Source: Lujinxingia sediminis
GTDB lineage: Bacteria > Myxococcota_A > Bradymonadia > Bradymonadales > Bradymonadaceae
Assembly: GCF_004005565.1 (NCBI RefSeq)
Contig: NZ_SADD01000001.1
Location: forward strand, 310,001-374,000
DNA: 64,000 nt
Direction: 5' to 3'
The translations under genes were made by a program, and so were the position numbers. Below the pieces are notes generated by a model. That model searched no databases. It was not told the origin of the DNA and worked only from the letters and a program-made list of their open reading frames with translations. Positions 32,470 to 41,872 of this stretch are shown piece by piece; the stretch's first letter is position 1; the number at the start of each line of letters is the position of its first letter.

Positions 32470-34134
32470 CTAACCGGATCGCTTCGCCTCAAGCAATCCG
32501 GCAATCGTATCATCCATGGTATAGGGGAGGCTCCCGCGGACCTGATTCAGAGCACTCGCCGCGTCCTCGTACGCATCGTCCGTCATGGTCGTATAGATAT
32601 GATTTGCTTGCCTGCACCAGGACTGCAGCGATGGAAGGGCGTCATCGGGCGCTACCTGCACAATTCGCAGAAGGTAGGTGATCCGTGTCCAGATCGGGAG
32701 ACGACGCAGCAGGTGCATCGCAAAGCGTCGCGTATGCTCAAGCGGGGCCTGCTCGTAGAACTCCCAGAGAGCTGGGCCGTCGAGGAGTTTGGGGTGGGTG
32801 GCAAGCGCGTCGCGGGCAGCCGCAGCGACGCTGGCCACGGGATCGCTCAGCATCGCGACAAGCGTTTCGTGGTAGTCGAGCACGGCCTCGTGGCGAGTGA
32901 GCCCCTGGATGGCAAGCCGCCGGGTTTTGGAGTGCTCGGAGCTCACATAATGCGCGATGCGGGTGACATCGTCGGGCGTACCGACATCGCTCAAGCCCTG
33001 TAGTCCGAGCGCGCGTTGAGAGGGCGCGGCGCTCTCGAGCGCACGGCGATAGAGCGCGCGAATCTCCTCGTGGGTGATGGCATCGGAGGCAAGCAGGTGA
33101 AATCTGGCAACCGCGCGCAGGGAGGCGTGGGGGTCGAGGAGCGCGGCGTGCAAGATCTCATCGGCGATGGCCGGGCAGTGCTCGGCGATGGTGCGAAGTG
33201 CGGCGCGGCGCACAGCATAGTGAGGGTCGCGAAGCGCTTTCTTACAGAATGCCTGAAGAGGTTCGCTGGAATATACCGTGGCGGCATGCTCCGCGGCGCG
33301 AAGGCGCAACGCCAGATCGCTCGACGCGGAAGCCCTCACGATACCTTCCTCCGCAACCTCCTTCGTCGACTGCATCGCCAGCCGAAACGCCTCTCGCCGC
33401 GTTATGCGGGAGTCGCTCTCCATCGCGTCAAGCAGGCAGAAGGCGTGGTCCGGCGACGTCAGGAGCCTGTGAATGGAATCGACGATCGCGTGCACGTCGC
33501 TGTAACGCTCGTGAGCGCTCGCGAGGCGAACAACCCCGGTCAGCGCGTTCGCGAAATGAGGCGCGCAAGCGCCAGTGATGCGTGCACGCAGGGCTTCGAG
33601 CGCAGGCGCGCGAACCTCGGGTACCCAATCCAGCGCGCGTAGCATGATGAAGGGGAGTTCCTGCCCAGTTCGGGACTTCGCCAGAGGGCCAAGCACCGCT
33701 TCGCGGTTGTAGCCGGAGGGGTGCATGCTGAGCAGTCCCCAGAAGAGCGTGATATGGGGCGCGTCGAGGCTTTCCAGCTCATGGAGAAGCGCTTCATCCA
33801 ATCGCCAGCTCGGCCACAGATAATGGATAAAGCCCGAACGCACCCATCGAGAGAATGCTGCCAGCTCGTCGAGCGGAATCAGCGCCATTAGCTCACAGAC
33901 GGCCTCAGCGGTGGCCAGATTGAACGCGCGATCGTCAGGCCTCATTCGGTAGATCAGAGCGCGAACGATTCCGGGTTCGCCAGCTTGCACCAGTTGACGT
34001 AGCACGGCGTGCCGTGTGTCTGTGAAGGCAGCGAGTCGAACGAGTCGTAGGATGCCCCTTGTTTTGCTCGGTTTATAGACAGGCAGCCGTTCTAGTAACT
34101 CGGCACTGCGAGGGGAGATGGTCCAGGACTTCAT
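32470..34134 (-). CDS. HEAT-repeat protein
   Basis: The 554-residue protein is made of helical pairs about 35 residues long with the HEAT pattern (for example LRDPHYAVRRAALRTIAEHCP, LDPHASLRAVARFHLL, LSDPVASVAAAARDALATHP). No signal peptide or enzyme motif is present, so it is probably cytosolic. HEAT superhelices bind proteins or peptides. The gene lies alone, minus-strand, beside the repeat island. Codon use is like the rest of the chromosome, so it does not look newly acquired. Confidence 0.75.
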   Translation of the reverse strand: MKSWTISPRSAELLERLPVYKPSKTRGILRLVRLAAFTDTRHAVLRQLVQAGEPGIVRALIYRMRPDDRAFNLATAEAVCELMALIPLDELAAFSRWVRSGFIHYLWPSWRLDEALLHELESLDAPHITLFWGLLSMHPSGYNREAVLGPLAKSRTGQELPFIMLRALDWVPEVRAPALEALRARITGACAPHFANALTGVVRLASAHERYSDVHAIVDSIHRLLTSPDHAFCLLDAMESDSRITRREAFRLAMQSTKEVAEEGIVRASASSDLALRLRAAEHAATVYSSEPLQAFCKKALRDPHYAVRRAALRTIAEHCPAIADEILHAALLDPHASLRAVARFHLLASDAITHEEIRALYRRALESAAPSQRALGLQGLSDVGTPDDVTRIAHYVSSEHSKTRRLAIQGLTRHEAVLDYHETLVAMLSDPVASVAAAARDALATHPKLLDGPALWEFYEQAPLEHTRRFAMHLLRRLPIWTRITYLLRIVQVAPDDALPSLQSWCRQANHIYTTMTDDAYEDAASALNQVRGSLPYTMDDTIAGLLEAKRSG

Positions 34135-34249
34135 AAGGCACCTGATAGCAAGCTTCTAAAACGCACGTATGTCCTACCATCACGGAACTTTGCAGAGCGG
34201 TCCAGTCACCCGACATCTTATGCATTGATTGCAACTACGGAGGAACACC

Positions 34250-34657
34250 ATGCTCGGACTTCGCACCGTCATCTACCCCGTCGACGATCTCAAAGCCGCC
34301 ACCGCCTGGTATAGCGAGGCTTTTGGCGTGGAGCCCTACTATTCGACCGAGTATTACGTGGGCTTTGATGTCCACGGCTACGAGCTCGGGTTGATGCCGG
34401 CCGACGGCGATCTTAAGCCCTCGCTGGGGGGCTCGGAGACCTTATGGGGCGTGGAGGACATTCAGGCGTCGTTCCAGCGTTTGATTGCTCTCGGCGCGAC
34501 CGCGTTGGTGGAGCCCTGGAACACGGGTGAGGAGATCTGGGTGGCGTCGCTGGCCGATCCTTTTGGGAATCGGTTGGGATTGATCTTTAACCCGCACTTC
34601 CGGGTGGCGCAGGTGCCGAGTCTTCATGAACTCCAGGAGAGCGCCACGAAGTCATGA
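34250..34657 (+). CDS. VOC-superfamily (glyoxalase-fold) protein
   Basis: From ATG 34250 with GGAGG nine bases ahead, the 135-residue protein has the VOC pattern: RTVIYPVDDLKAATAWYSEAF, GFDVHGYELGLMP, and WVASLADPFGNRLGLIFNP. The last block carries the usual DPxGNxxGL signature. Metal ligands are incomplete by eye, so the chemistry is open. It is a small single-domain cytosolic protein. Confidence 0.85.
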   Translation: MLGLRTVIYPVDDLKAATAWYSEAFGVEPYYSTEYYVGFDVHGYELGLMPADGDLKPSLGGSETLWGVEDIQASFQRLIALGATALVEPWNTGEEIWVASLADPFGNRLGLIFNPHFRVAQVPSLHELQESATKS

Positions 34658-34747
34658 GCGGAGGGGCACGACCCCGGGAAGGGCGGTCGTCTTCGTGTTG
34701 ATGGTGTAGGTGGCGGTTGAGCGTGTCGAAGGTCCACGAGTCGGGCT

Positions 34748-36706
34748 TCAGCGCTTCTCTTCCAGCGTGCTCCACTCCGCCCACAGGCGTTGGATGGACT
34801 CACTCAACGTTTGAAGCTCTCGGTTCAGCGGCCCGATCTCCGAGCTCCGGCTGACATAAAGCGCCGGGTCGCTGAGCTGCGCTTCGATAGCTCCTTTTTT
34901 CTCTTCCAGGGCTTCCAGCTCACCCTCCAGCGTCTCCAGGCGCTGACGCTCTTTGAAGGTCAACCCGGCGCGCGTCGGCTTCGCGGCGCGTCCCTTTTGC
35001 GCATCGTCCTTGCTCGGACCTTTGTGTTTCGCGGACGCACTCGTAGCCGCATCCACCGCCGGGGTTTTCGCCCGGGAGAGCGCCGGACGACGCGCCCGGT
35101 AGGCGTCGTAATCCCCCTCGTAGCGCTGGAGTGAACGCTCTTCGACGGCGGCGATCGCCGTACACGTCGCGTTGAGGAAGTAACGGTCGTGGCTCACCAT
35201 CACCACACACCCCTCAAAGCCGGAGAGCGCCTCCTCAAGGGCATGAAGCGCCATCATATCGAGGTCGTTGGTGGGTTCATCGAGGATGAGTACGTTGGAG
35301 TTCTGCGCGATGACCTTCGCCAGGGCCAGGCGCCGACGCTGACCGCCGGAGAGGGTGCGCACTTTCGCGCGCTGCAGGTGTTTGTCGAAGAGAAAACGCG
35401 CGAGGTAGTCGCGTTTGTGCAGCCGCTGCCTCCCCAGCCACACGTAGTCGCTCACGCCCATCGCCTCCAACACGGTCGCCTCGGGCGGACCGCCCGTGGC
35501 GTTCTGACGCAGATAAGCGATCTCGGTCAGCTCCCCGTGCTCCACCCGTCCGGCATCGGGGCGCAGGTTTCCTACAAGCATCTCCAGAAGCGTGGACTTG
35601 CCGCAGCCGTTGGGCCCCACGATTCCGACCCGGTCGCCGGGGCGCAGGCTCAGATGGGCCGACTCCAAGAGCGCCACGCACTCGCCGCCCTCCCGATTCT
35701 CGCTCTTAAAGGACTTCCAGACGCCGGCCGCCACCAGAATGTGATCGCTAAAAGGGCCGGGCGGCGGAATCTCAATCTCAATCTGACGCTGCTGGTAGAC
35801 GGGCTCCCGGCCCGCGGCCTCCTCGATCTCCTCAACTCGCCAGCGGGCTCGCCGCGCCGTCGATTTCGCGCTTCCGTCGAGCCATTCGCGCTCGCGCTCC
35901 AGTTCTTTCTGGCGCTTTTCTTCGGTGCGCTCACGCACCTCCAGGCGATGCAGGCGCCGCTCCATGTACGTCTTAAAACTGCCCGGGTAATCGTAGAAGC
36001 CGTCGTGGTCGATCTCCAGAATGCGCCCGGCGACCTGCTCCAAAAAGTAGCGGTCGTGCGTGATGACGACGAGTGCGCCGGAGCGTGCCTGCAGCCAACC
36101 CTCGAGCCACTCGACCGTCTCGTCGTCGAGGTGGTTGGTGGGCTCATCGAGGAGCAAAAGCTCGGCATCATCGAGTAGCGCGCGCGCAAGCCCCACGCGT
36201 CGGCGCTGCCCGCCGGAGAGCAGGCGCATCGGCACATCGATGAGCGGTGAGAGGCCCAGGCGGTCGAGCATCTCCTCGACGCGATGCTCCCAGTCCCAGC
36301 CGCCGATGGCTTCGATGTGCTGCTGAAGCTCGGCCTGGCGCTCCAGCGATGCCTCCATCTCCTCAGGGCTCATCGGCTCCGATAGCTTTGCGCTGACCTC
36401 ATGAAAGGCATCGATCGCCTCTCGTCGCGGCTTCATCGCCCGTGCCACGACCTGGCGGCAGGTCGTCTGCTCGCCAAACTCGACCTGTTGCGCCAGGTAG
36501 CCCACCCGGGTGCCTCCGCGCAGGGTGATATCGCCCTCATCGGGGATGAGCTCCCCGGCGATCAACCTCAGCAGCGTAGATTTACCGCAGCCGTTGGGTC
36601 CAACCACCGCGACCCGCTCTCCGGTGTCGAGCCCGAAGCTCACGTCACGGTAGAGCGCCCGGCCGCCAAAACTCATGCCTAAATGTCGTACGTTCAAGAG
36701 GTTCAT
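34748..36706 (-). CDS. uup: ABC-F family ATPase, Uup type
   Basis: The 652-residue protein has two ABC domains without membrane segments. The first has GPNGCGKST (36-44), LSGGQRRRVGLARAL and LLLDEPTNHLD. A charged linker (about 245-325, MERRLHRLEVRERTEEKRQ) joins the second, with GPNGCGKST, LSGGQRRRLALAKVI and ILDEPTNDLD. The C-terminal 75 residues are a coiled coil (RLETLEGELEALEEKKGAI), the DNA-binding end typical of Uup. Uup affects DNA branch stability and ribosome assembly. An EttA or antibiotic-resistance ABC-F is less likely because of this C-terminal coiled coil. Confidence 0.9.
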   Translation of the reverse strand: MNLLNVRHLGMSFGGRALYRDVSFGLDTGERVAVVGPNGCGKSTLLRLIAGELIPDEGDITLRGGTRVGYLAQQVEFGEQTTCRQVVARAMKPRREAIDAFHEVSAKLSEPMSPEEMEASLERQAELQQHIEAIGGWDWEHRVEEMLDRLGLSPLIDVPMRLLSGGQRRRVGLARALLDDAELLLLDEPTNHLDDETVEWLEGWLQARSGALVVITHDRYFLEQVAGRILEIDHDGFYDYPGSFKTYMERRLHRLEVRERTEEKRQKELEREREWLDGSAKSTARRARWRVEEIEEAAGREPVYQQRQIEIEIPPPGPFSDHILVAAGVWKSFKSENREGGECVALLESAHLSLRPGDRVGIVGPNGCGKSTLLEMLVGNLRPDAGRVEHGELTEIAYLRQNATGGPPEATVLEAMGVSDYVWLGRQRLHKRDYLARFLFDKHLQRAKVRTLSGGQRRRLALAKVIAQNSNVLILDEPTNDLDMMALHALEEALSGFEGCVVMVSHDRYFLNATCTAIAAVEERSLQRYEGDYDAYRARRPALSRAKTPAVDAATSASAKHKGPSKDDAQKGRAAKPTRAGLTFKERQRLETLEGELEALEEKKGAIEAQLSDPALYVSRSSEIGPLNRELQTLSESIQRLWAEWSTLEEKR

Positions 36707-36851
36707 GGGCTCGATCTAGCACAGGAGAGAGCTGCAGGTCAGGTGCCGCGTCAGCTCGCGATGCGGCGCTGAAATAGCAGAAGAGCGTGAGTTCTTCTTC
36801 CATGGAGACTCGAAGACACGCTGGCGAATTGCCATACACCCGGAGACAACG

Positions 36852-37148
36852 ATGGACCTTATCTTTAGCTCCCAGCAGAGCCCGGCCACCCTCACCGACG
36901 CTGAGAGTGGCAAGGTGGTGTCGCGCATCGACTACCGCGAAGACGACACGGGCTTTTTTCTCGATTACCTCTGGACCGATCCGGCCTGTCGGGGGCAAGG
37001 CTACGCTCGCCGGATGATCGATCACTTTGCTGCGTATGTCGCGGCGCAGGGCAAGCGCATCACTCCCATCTGCGGGGTGGCCCGCGCGATGATGCAGGGG
37101 GACGCGCGCTACGCCGCGCTTCTTCATGTGGGCCTGCGCCCCCGCTGA
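36852..37148 (+). CDS. Small GNAT-type acetyltransferase (YjdJ-like)
   Basis: The 98-residue protein has the minimal GNAT core of the GNAT_3 type: RIDYREDDTGFFLDYLWTDPACRGQGYARRMIDHFAAYV, with RGQGYA as the acetyl-CoA phosphate loop, then ITPICGVARAMM. The short length is normal for this subfamily. Its substrate is unknown. It is divergent from uup, with 145 bases between. Confidence 0.85.
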   Translation: MDLIFSSQQSPATLTDAESGKVVSRIDYREDDTGFFLDYLWTDPACRGQGYARRMIDHFAAYVAAQGKRITPICGVARAMMQGDARYAALLHVGLRPR

Positions 37149-37389
37149 ACCTCATCCCTCATCGACCACCCACAACCCTCCTTCGGGCTGACGCATTGCG
37201 TCAGGCGATCCTCCCGCCAAATCGCCGTGAACCTCCCTTGTCGCCCCGCTCGAGCGTGTGTTAGTTCTGCGCCAAATCGAGCCGACCGCGCGCACTGAAC
37301 GCCCGCGCGCGGATGCCCAACCCGGGCATGCGCCGACCCCGTTAAACCTGTCGACATACGCGTCGTACGCCCGCACTGGAGGTGAAGTG

Positions 37390-39561
37390 GTGGAACCTAC
37401 ACAGCAAGGTAACCTGAGCCCGTCCACGCAGCCCAAAACCAACGGTTCGGGGGCTACGCATCAAGGGGAACAACCCTACTACGGGTTGAGCAAAGCCGAG
37501 CTCGTCGAGATGTTCCGGCTCATCTACACCTCGCGAAAGCTGGATGACGCCGAGATCAACCTGAAGCGTCAGCAGAAGATCTACTTTCAGATCTCGGGTG
37601 CCGGCCACGAAGCCGTGCTCGTCGCTGCAGGCAAGGTGCTTAAGCCGGCCTATGACTGGTTCTATCCCTACTATCGCGACCGCGCCCTCTGCGTGACCCT
37701 GGGCATGACGCCGCTGGAGGTTTTGGCCGAGGCGGTGGGCTCGTCGGAAGACCCCAACTCGGGCGGTCGGCAGATGCCGGCGCACTGGGGCCACAAAGAC
37801 CTCAACATCGTCAGCCAGTCGTCCTGCACCGGCACTCAGATGCTGCAGGCCGCCGGTGCCGCGCAGGTCGCCCGCATCATGGCGGCGGTCGAAGGGCTCC
37901 AGGATCGCAAGGACCGGTATACCGGCGATGAGATCATCTACGTCTCCATCGGTGATGGTGCGACGAGTGAGGGCGAGTTCTGGGAGGCGATTAATACGGC
38001 CAGCGCGATGAAGTTGCCGGTGATGTTCATGGTTGAAGACAACGGCTACGCCATCAGCGTGCCCGTCAGCGTTCAGACCGCCGGCGGCTCCATCTCGAAG
38101 GCCTGCTCCGGCTTTGAGAACCTCTTCATCACCGAGTTCGACGGCTGCGACCCGGTCGAGAGCTACGGCAAGTTGCAGGAGGCCGCCGACTACATCCGAA
38201 GCGGCCAGGGCCCGGCGCTTGTGCACGCGCACGTGGTGCGTCCCTACAGCCACTCGATGTCCGACGACGAGAAGCTCTACAAGCCCGACCACGAGCGTGA
38301 AGCGGAGGCAAAGCGCGACCCGGTTACAGCGTACCCTGCCTGGCTCATTGAGGAAGGCATCGCCACCGACGATGAGATCGCTGCGGTGCGCGCCGAGGTG
38401 GAGGCCACCGTCCGCAAAGCGGTCGATGACGCCCTGGAGCTTCCCACGCCTCACCCGGACACCGCTCTCGACTACATCTACTCCCCTGACGTCGACCCGA
38501 CCTCCGGCGACTTCGAGACCTCCCCGGTCTACGAAGACGACGCGCAGGAGACCACGATGGTCGACCTCATCAACGACGCGCTGCGCACCGAGATGCGCCG
38601 CGACCCCTCGATTGTGATCTTCGGCGAAGACGTCGCTGACGTCACCAACGAGGAGCTGCTCGGCAAGGTCAAAGGCAAAGGCGGCGTCTTCAAGGTCACC
38701 CACCGCCTCCAGGAGGAGTTTGGCGGCGTGCGCGTCTTTAACAGCCCCCTGGCCGAGGCCAATATCATTGGCCGCGCCATCGGCATGGCCACCCGCGGCC
38801 TGAAACCCGTCGTGGAGATCCAGTTCTACGACTACATCTGGCCGGCGTACATGCAGCTCAAGAACGAGCTCTCCAACATCCGCTGGCGCTCCAACAACAA
38901 CTTCAAGGCCCCGGTCGTGGTGCGCGTGCCCATCGGCGGCTACCTCAAGGGCGGCGCGCCTTACCACAGTCAATCCGGCGTCACTCTCTTCACCCATGTG
39001 CCGGGACTTCGTGTTGTGATGCCCTCCAACGCCGAGGATGCCAACGGACTCTTGCGCACGGCCATCCGCAGCGATGACCCGGTGATGTTCCTTGAGCACA
39101 AGCACCTCTACCGGCAGACCTACAACAAGGGGCGTAACCCCGGCTCCGACTACATGATCCCCTTCGGCAAGGCCAACATCGTTCAGGAGGGCACTGACCT
39201 GACGATTGTCACCTACGGCGCGCTTGTCGAGCGCAGCCGCCGCGCCGCGAAGATGCACCCGGAGCTCAGCGTCGAGATCCTCGACCTGCGTACGCTCAGC
39301 CCCTACGACTGGGACGCCATCAGCGCCTCGATCAAGAAGACCAACAAGGTCATCGTCGCCTACGAAGACAACATGAGCTGGGGCTACGGTACCGAGATCG
39401 CCACCCGCATCGCCGACGAGCTCTTCGAGTACCTCGATGGGCCGGTCAAGCGCGTCGCCGCCCTCGACAGCTTCGTGGCCTACCACCCCGACCTCGAAGA
39501 TCGCATCCTCCCGCAGATCGAAGATCTGGCCGAGGCGATTGAGTGGCTGGCGAAGTACTGA
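37390..39561 (+). CDS. 2-oxoacid dehydrogenase E1, alpha and beta subunits fused
   Basis: I prefer GTG 37390 (GGAGG seven bases ahead); GTG 37387 and a longer frame exist. The alpha half (about 30-400) has the thiamine diphosphate motif [15 protein letters not shown] and then VEDNGYAIS, with FYPYYRDRA in the substrate region. The beta half (about 415-722) has [34 protein letters not shown] and [14 protein letters not shown]. The type is the branched-chain or pyruvate E1 heterotetramer, usually two genes. Fused forms are known in Bacteroidetes and some deltaproteobacteria. E2 and E3 are not in the window. Branched-chain 2-oxoacids are the likelier substrate. Confidence 0.9.
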   Translation: MEPTQQGNLSPSTQPKTNGSGATHQGEQPYYGLSKAELVEMFRLIYTSRKLDDAEINLKRQQKIYFQISGAGHEAVLVAAGKVLKPAYDWFYPYYRDRALCVTLGMTPLEVLAEAVGSSEDPNSGGRQMPAHWGHKDLNIVSQSSCTGTQMLQAAGAAQVARIMAAVEGLQDRKDRYTGDEIIYVSIGDGATSEGEFWEAINTASAMKLPVMFMVEDNGYAISVPVSVQTAGGSISKACSGFENLFITEFDGCDPVESYGKLQEAADYIRSGQGPALVHAHVVRPYSHSMSDDEKLYKPDHEREAEAKRDPVTAYPAWLIEEGIATDDEIAAVRAEVEATVRKAVDDALELPTPHPDTALDYIYSPDVDPTSGDFETSPVYEDDAQETTMVDLINDALRTEMRRDPSIVIFGEDVADVTNEELLGKVKGKGGVFKVTHRLQEEFGGVRVFNSPLAEANIIGRAIGMATRGLKPVVEIQFYDYIWPAYMQLKNELSNIRWRSNNNFKAPVVVRVPIGGYLKGGAPYHSQSGVTLFTHVPGLRVVMPSNAEDANGLLRTAIRSDDPVMFLEHKHLYRQTYNKGRNPGSDYMIPFGKANIVQEGTDLTIVTYGALVERSRRAAKMHPELSVEILDLRTLSPYDWDAISASIKKTNKVIVAYEDNMSWGYGTEIATRIADELFEYLDGPVKRVAALDSFVAYHPDLEDRILPQIEDLAEAIEWLAKY

Positions 39562-39601
39562 GATAGGATAGGGCAGGGCGCGCAGCCATATCGTTGATGT
39601 G

Positions 39602-39631
39602 AGCCGGGAGCTTTTGCTCCCGGCTTATTTT
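39602..39631 (+). terminator. Terminator of the E1 gene
   Basis: AGCCGGGAGC and GCTCCCGGCT arms with a TTTT loop are followed by TATTTTG. It lies 40 bases after the E1 stop. Confidence 0.85.
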
Positions 39632-39705
39632 GTATCCGCCGAGTTCTTCCAGGCATCTGTTCTGGCGCGAACCTTTTCACTCACTGAATTCCGGTGGACC
39701 CCTTG

Positions 39706-40839
39706 ATGAACACCTCTCCTTACCTGCGTGTCGCGCTGCTGATCGCCGCCGCAACCCTCGTCGCATTGCTTCTGGTGCTCCTTCACTCCACAGCCTGGCT
39801 CGCAAGCCTGGGAGGCACACTTGAGGGAGAGCGCCTCGAACGCGCCATGGCGTCGCCCAACTGGAGCGCGGAGGAGACTATCTTTCTCAACCCCGTTGAG
39901 ACTTCGGTGATGGAGCCCGGCGGCACCTGGGAGACGACCCGCGGCTGGTTCTCTAAGCCCGAAGACTCCGTCCCGTCGCGCGAGCTCCCCACGAACGTAC
40001 CCGATCTCGCGTCCCCTCCTCTAAGCGGCCTACGCCTGACCTGGCTCGGCCACTCCTCGACCCTGGTGGAGATCGACGGGGTGCGCGTTCTTCTCGATCC
40101 TGTCTTCTCGGAGCGCGCTTCCCCTTCCACCATCCTGGGGCCCAAACGCTTTCATCCCCTGGTCATCCAGCCGGACGAGCTCCCCACACTCGATGCGGTG
40201 ATCATCTCCCATGATCACTACGATCACCTCGATATGCAGGCGGTTAAAGACCTCTTGCACTTTAGCGACGCGCTCTTTCTCGTTCCGCTGGGCGTAGGCG
40301 CACATCTTGAGCGCTGGGGCGTGCCCGACGAACGCATCGTGGAACTGGATTGGTGGGATGAACATGACATCAAGGGCCTGACCATCGCCGCGACCCCCTC
40401 GCGCCACTTCACCGGACGCGGTCTCTTCGACCGGTTTGAAACCCTCTGGGCATCCTGGACCTTCGTCGGCCCTGAACACCGCGTCTTCTTCAGTGGCGAC
40501 ACCGGCTTCTTCGATGGGTTTAAGGACATCGCGGAGCGCTACGGCCCCTTTGACATCGCCATGTATGAGATCGGCGCGTACCACGCGGCCTGGGGGCAGA
40601 TTCACCTGGGGCCCGAGGGCGCGCTTGACGCATTTGAGGTCATGGACGCAGCCATCGTCATGCCCATCCACTGGGGTAGTTTTGATCTCGGGATGCACAG
40701 CTGGACTGAGCCCATTGAAACCTTTGTCTCGCTGGCTGAAGAGCGCGGCCACACCTGGGTAACCCCGGCCCCCGGCGCTTCGGTTGAGCCTGGCCTTCAT
40801 GAACCTCGCTCGCCGTGGTGGCGCGCCAACGATCGTTGA
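39706..40839 (+). CDS. Membrane-anchored MBL-fold hydrolase (NAPE-PLD-like)
   Basis: From ATG 39706 the 377-residue protein has an N-terminal membrane helix (VALLIAAATLVALLLVLLH). The metallo-beta-lactamase core follows: LTWLGHSSTLVEIDGVRVLLDPVF, then VIISHDHYDHLD (about 165) with the zinc ligands, RVFFSGDTGFF with the Asp ligand, and VMPIHWGSF with the last His. The GHSST and HxHxDH order matches the NAPE-PLD/UlaG-like group that acts on lipids or phosphodiesters. Membrane location would suit a lipid substrate. The exact one is unknown. Confidence 0.87.
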   Translation: MNTSPYLRVALLIAAATLVALLLVLLHSTAWLASLGGTLEGERLERAMASPNWSAEETIFLNPVETSVMEPGGTWETTRGWFSKPEDSVPSRELPTNVPDLASPPLSGLRLTWLGHSSTLVEIDGVRVLLDPVFSERASPSTILGPKRFHPLVIQPDELPTLDAVIISHDHYDHLDMQAVKDLLHFSDALFLVPLGVGAHLERWGVPDERIVELDWWDEHDIKGLTIAATPSRHFTGRGLFDRFETLWASWTFVGPEHRVFFSGDTGFFDGFKDIAERYGPFDIAMYEIGAYHAAWGQIHLGPEGALDAFEVMDAAIVMPIHWGSFDLGMHSWTEPIETFVSLAEERGHTWVTPAPGASVEPGLHEPRSPWWRANDR

Positions 40840-41193
40840 TGGCCACCAGAGGTAGGTGGGGATTCGGACAGGATATCCCTGCCCCGGCGATGTTCGCTGG
40901 CTGAGAAGGAACCCTCAACCCGACCACGGCCCCCAATCCTTTCGCTTTCGACGTGGCGGCGTATGGGTTTTGCCTCGGCACAGCCATCGGTGGCACCCTC
41001 TCGGCGCTGTACATCGGGTCGGATACGCACATGGAGAGCGATCCTGGAGGCGCCGATCTGGCCGACGGCGACGATGACCTCGAACAGGTTGCCACGAAAG
41101 CTGAATGCAGGCGTCGCAACGGTATGATGCGCCGACGTCATTATGATGGAGGTCAGTCCACATCGTCGGAATCCCTGATTTTACGGACAGCTT
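40840..41193. other. Intergenic gap, possible small ORF
   Basis: A plus-strand frame starting near 40953 gives a hydrophobic Gly/Ala-rich start (AAYGFCLGTAIGGTLSALYIG) but ends in poor, Arg-rich sequence and overlaps the next gene, so I do not call it. Opposite-strand frames are no better. No promoter or hairpin stood out. Confidence 0.3.
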
Positions 41194-41865
41194 ATGGCAG
41201 CTCAAAAGGTCTTCAACAGCTCGGATGATTACACCCGGTCTATTACCAGCCTTCTCCCCGCCCACGCCTTGATGCGCGAGATTGCGATCGCCTCGCTCTT
41301 AGCGCGCGCCCCCGAGCGAGGCACCCTCGGTGTGGTCGGATCCGGCCCCGGAGACGAACTTATCGCCCTGGCGGCAGCCTTTCCCACCTGGAACATCATC
41401 GCCTTTGAGCCTGCCGAAGCCATGGCACATGCCGCCACCGAACGCCTGCGTCGCGAAGGGCTCCATGAGCAGGTACGCGTCATCCCACGAGCTTTGCAGA
41501 GGGGCGAATCCCCCGACTGGGACGCCGCCATCTCTCTGATGGTCACTCACTTCATCGCCCCCGGCTCCGATCGCCATGATTTCTGGCAGGCCTGGGCCAG
41601 CCACCTGCGCCCCGGCGCTCCCTGGGTCCTCTCGGAGATCGTGACATCGACCCCCGAGGAACGAAGGACCTGGGTGCAATGGTCTCGTCAGCAAGGCTGC
41701 TCTGATGAGCAGCTGACGCGCCTTGATGCCCGACTGGCCGGGAATGGCTTCTACGTGCTCCCGGAGCACGACACCGTGGCGATGGCCGAAAAGGCCGGCC
41801 TCACCGCACCCGAGACGTTGCTGCGCGTACTCGGCGTGCGCATGTGGTGCGGAACACGTGGGTGA
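41194..41865 (+). CDS. SAM-dependent methyltransferase
   Basis: The 223-residue class I methyltransferase has GTLGVVGSGPGDELIALA (motif I, about 43-60), WNIIAFEPAEAMAHAA (motif II acidic end) and the VIPRALQRGESPDWDAAISLMVTHFI region, then LRPGAPWVLSEIV. Its closest style is the small-molecule methyltransferase group of the UbiE/COQ5 or Trm-like type; the target is unknown. The ends are convergent with the next gene, 7 bases apart. Confidence 0.85.
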   Translation: MAAQKVFNSSDDYTRSITSLLPAHALMREIAIASLLARAPERGTLGVVGSGPGDELIALAAAFPTWNIIAFEPAEAMAHAATERLRREGLHEQVRVIPRALQRGESPDWDAAISLMVTHFIAPGSDRHDFWQAWASHLRPGAPWVLSEIVTSTPEERRTWVQWSRQQGCSDEQLTRLDARLAGNGFYVLPEHDTVAMAEKAGLTAPETLLRVLGVRMWCGTRG

Positions 41866-41872
41866 GAGCGGC

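Noticed and set aside
37342-39486. 714-residue minus-strand frame opposite the E1 gene
   Set aside because: It is the antisense shadow of a clear E1 alpha/beta gene; its composition is Val/Gly/Asp-rich low quality with no motif.
40953-41228. Small plus-strand gene in the gap before the methyltransferase
   Set aside because: Hydrophobic start but no ribosome site, Arg-rich end and overlap with a clear gene.
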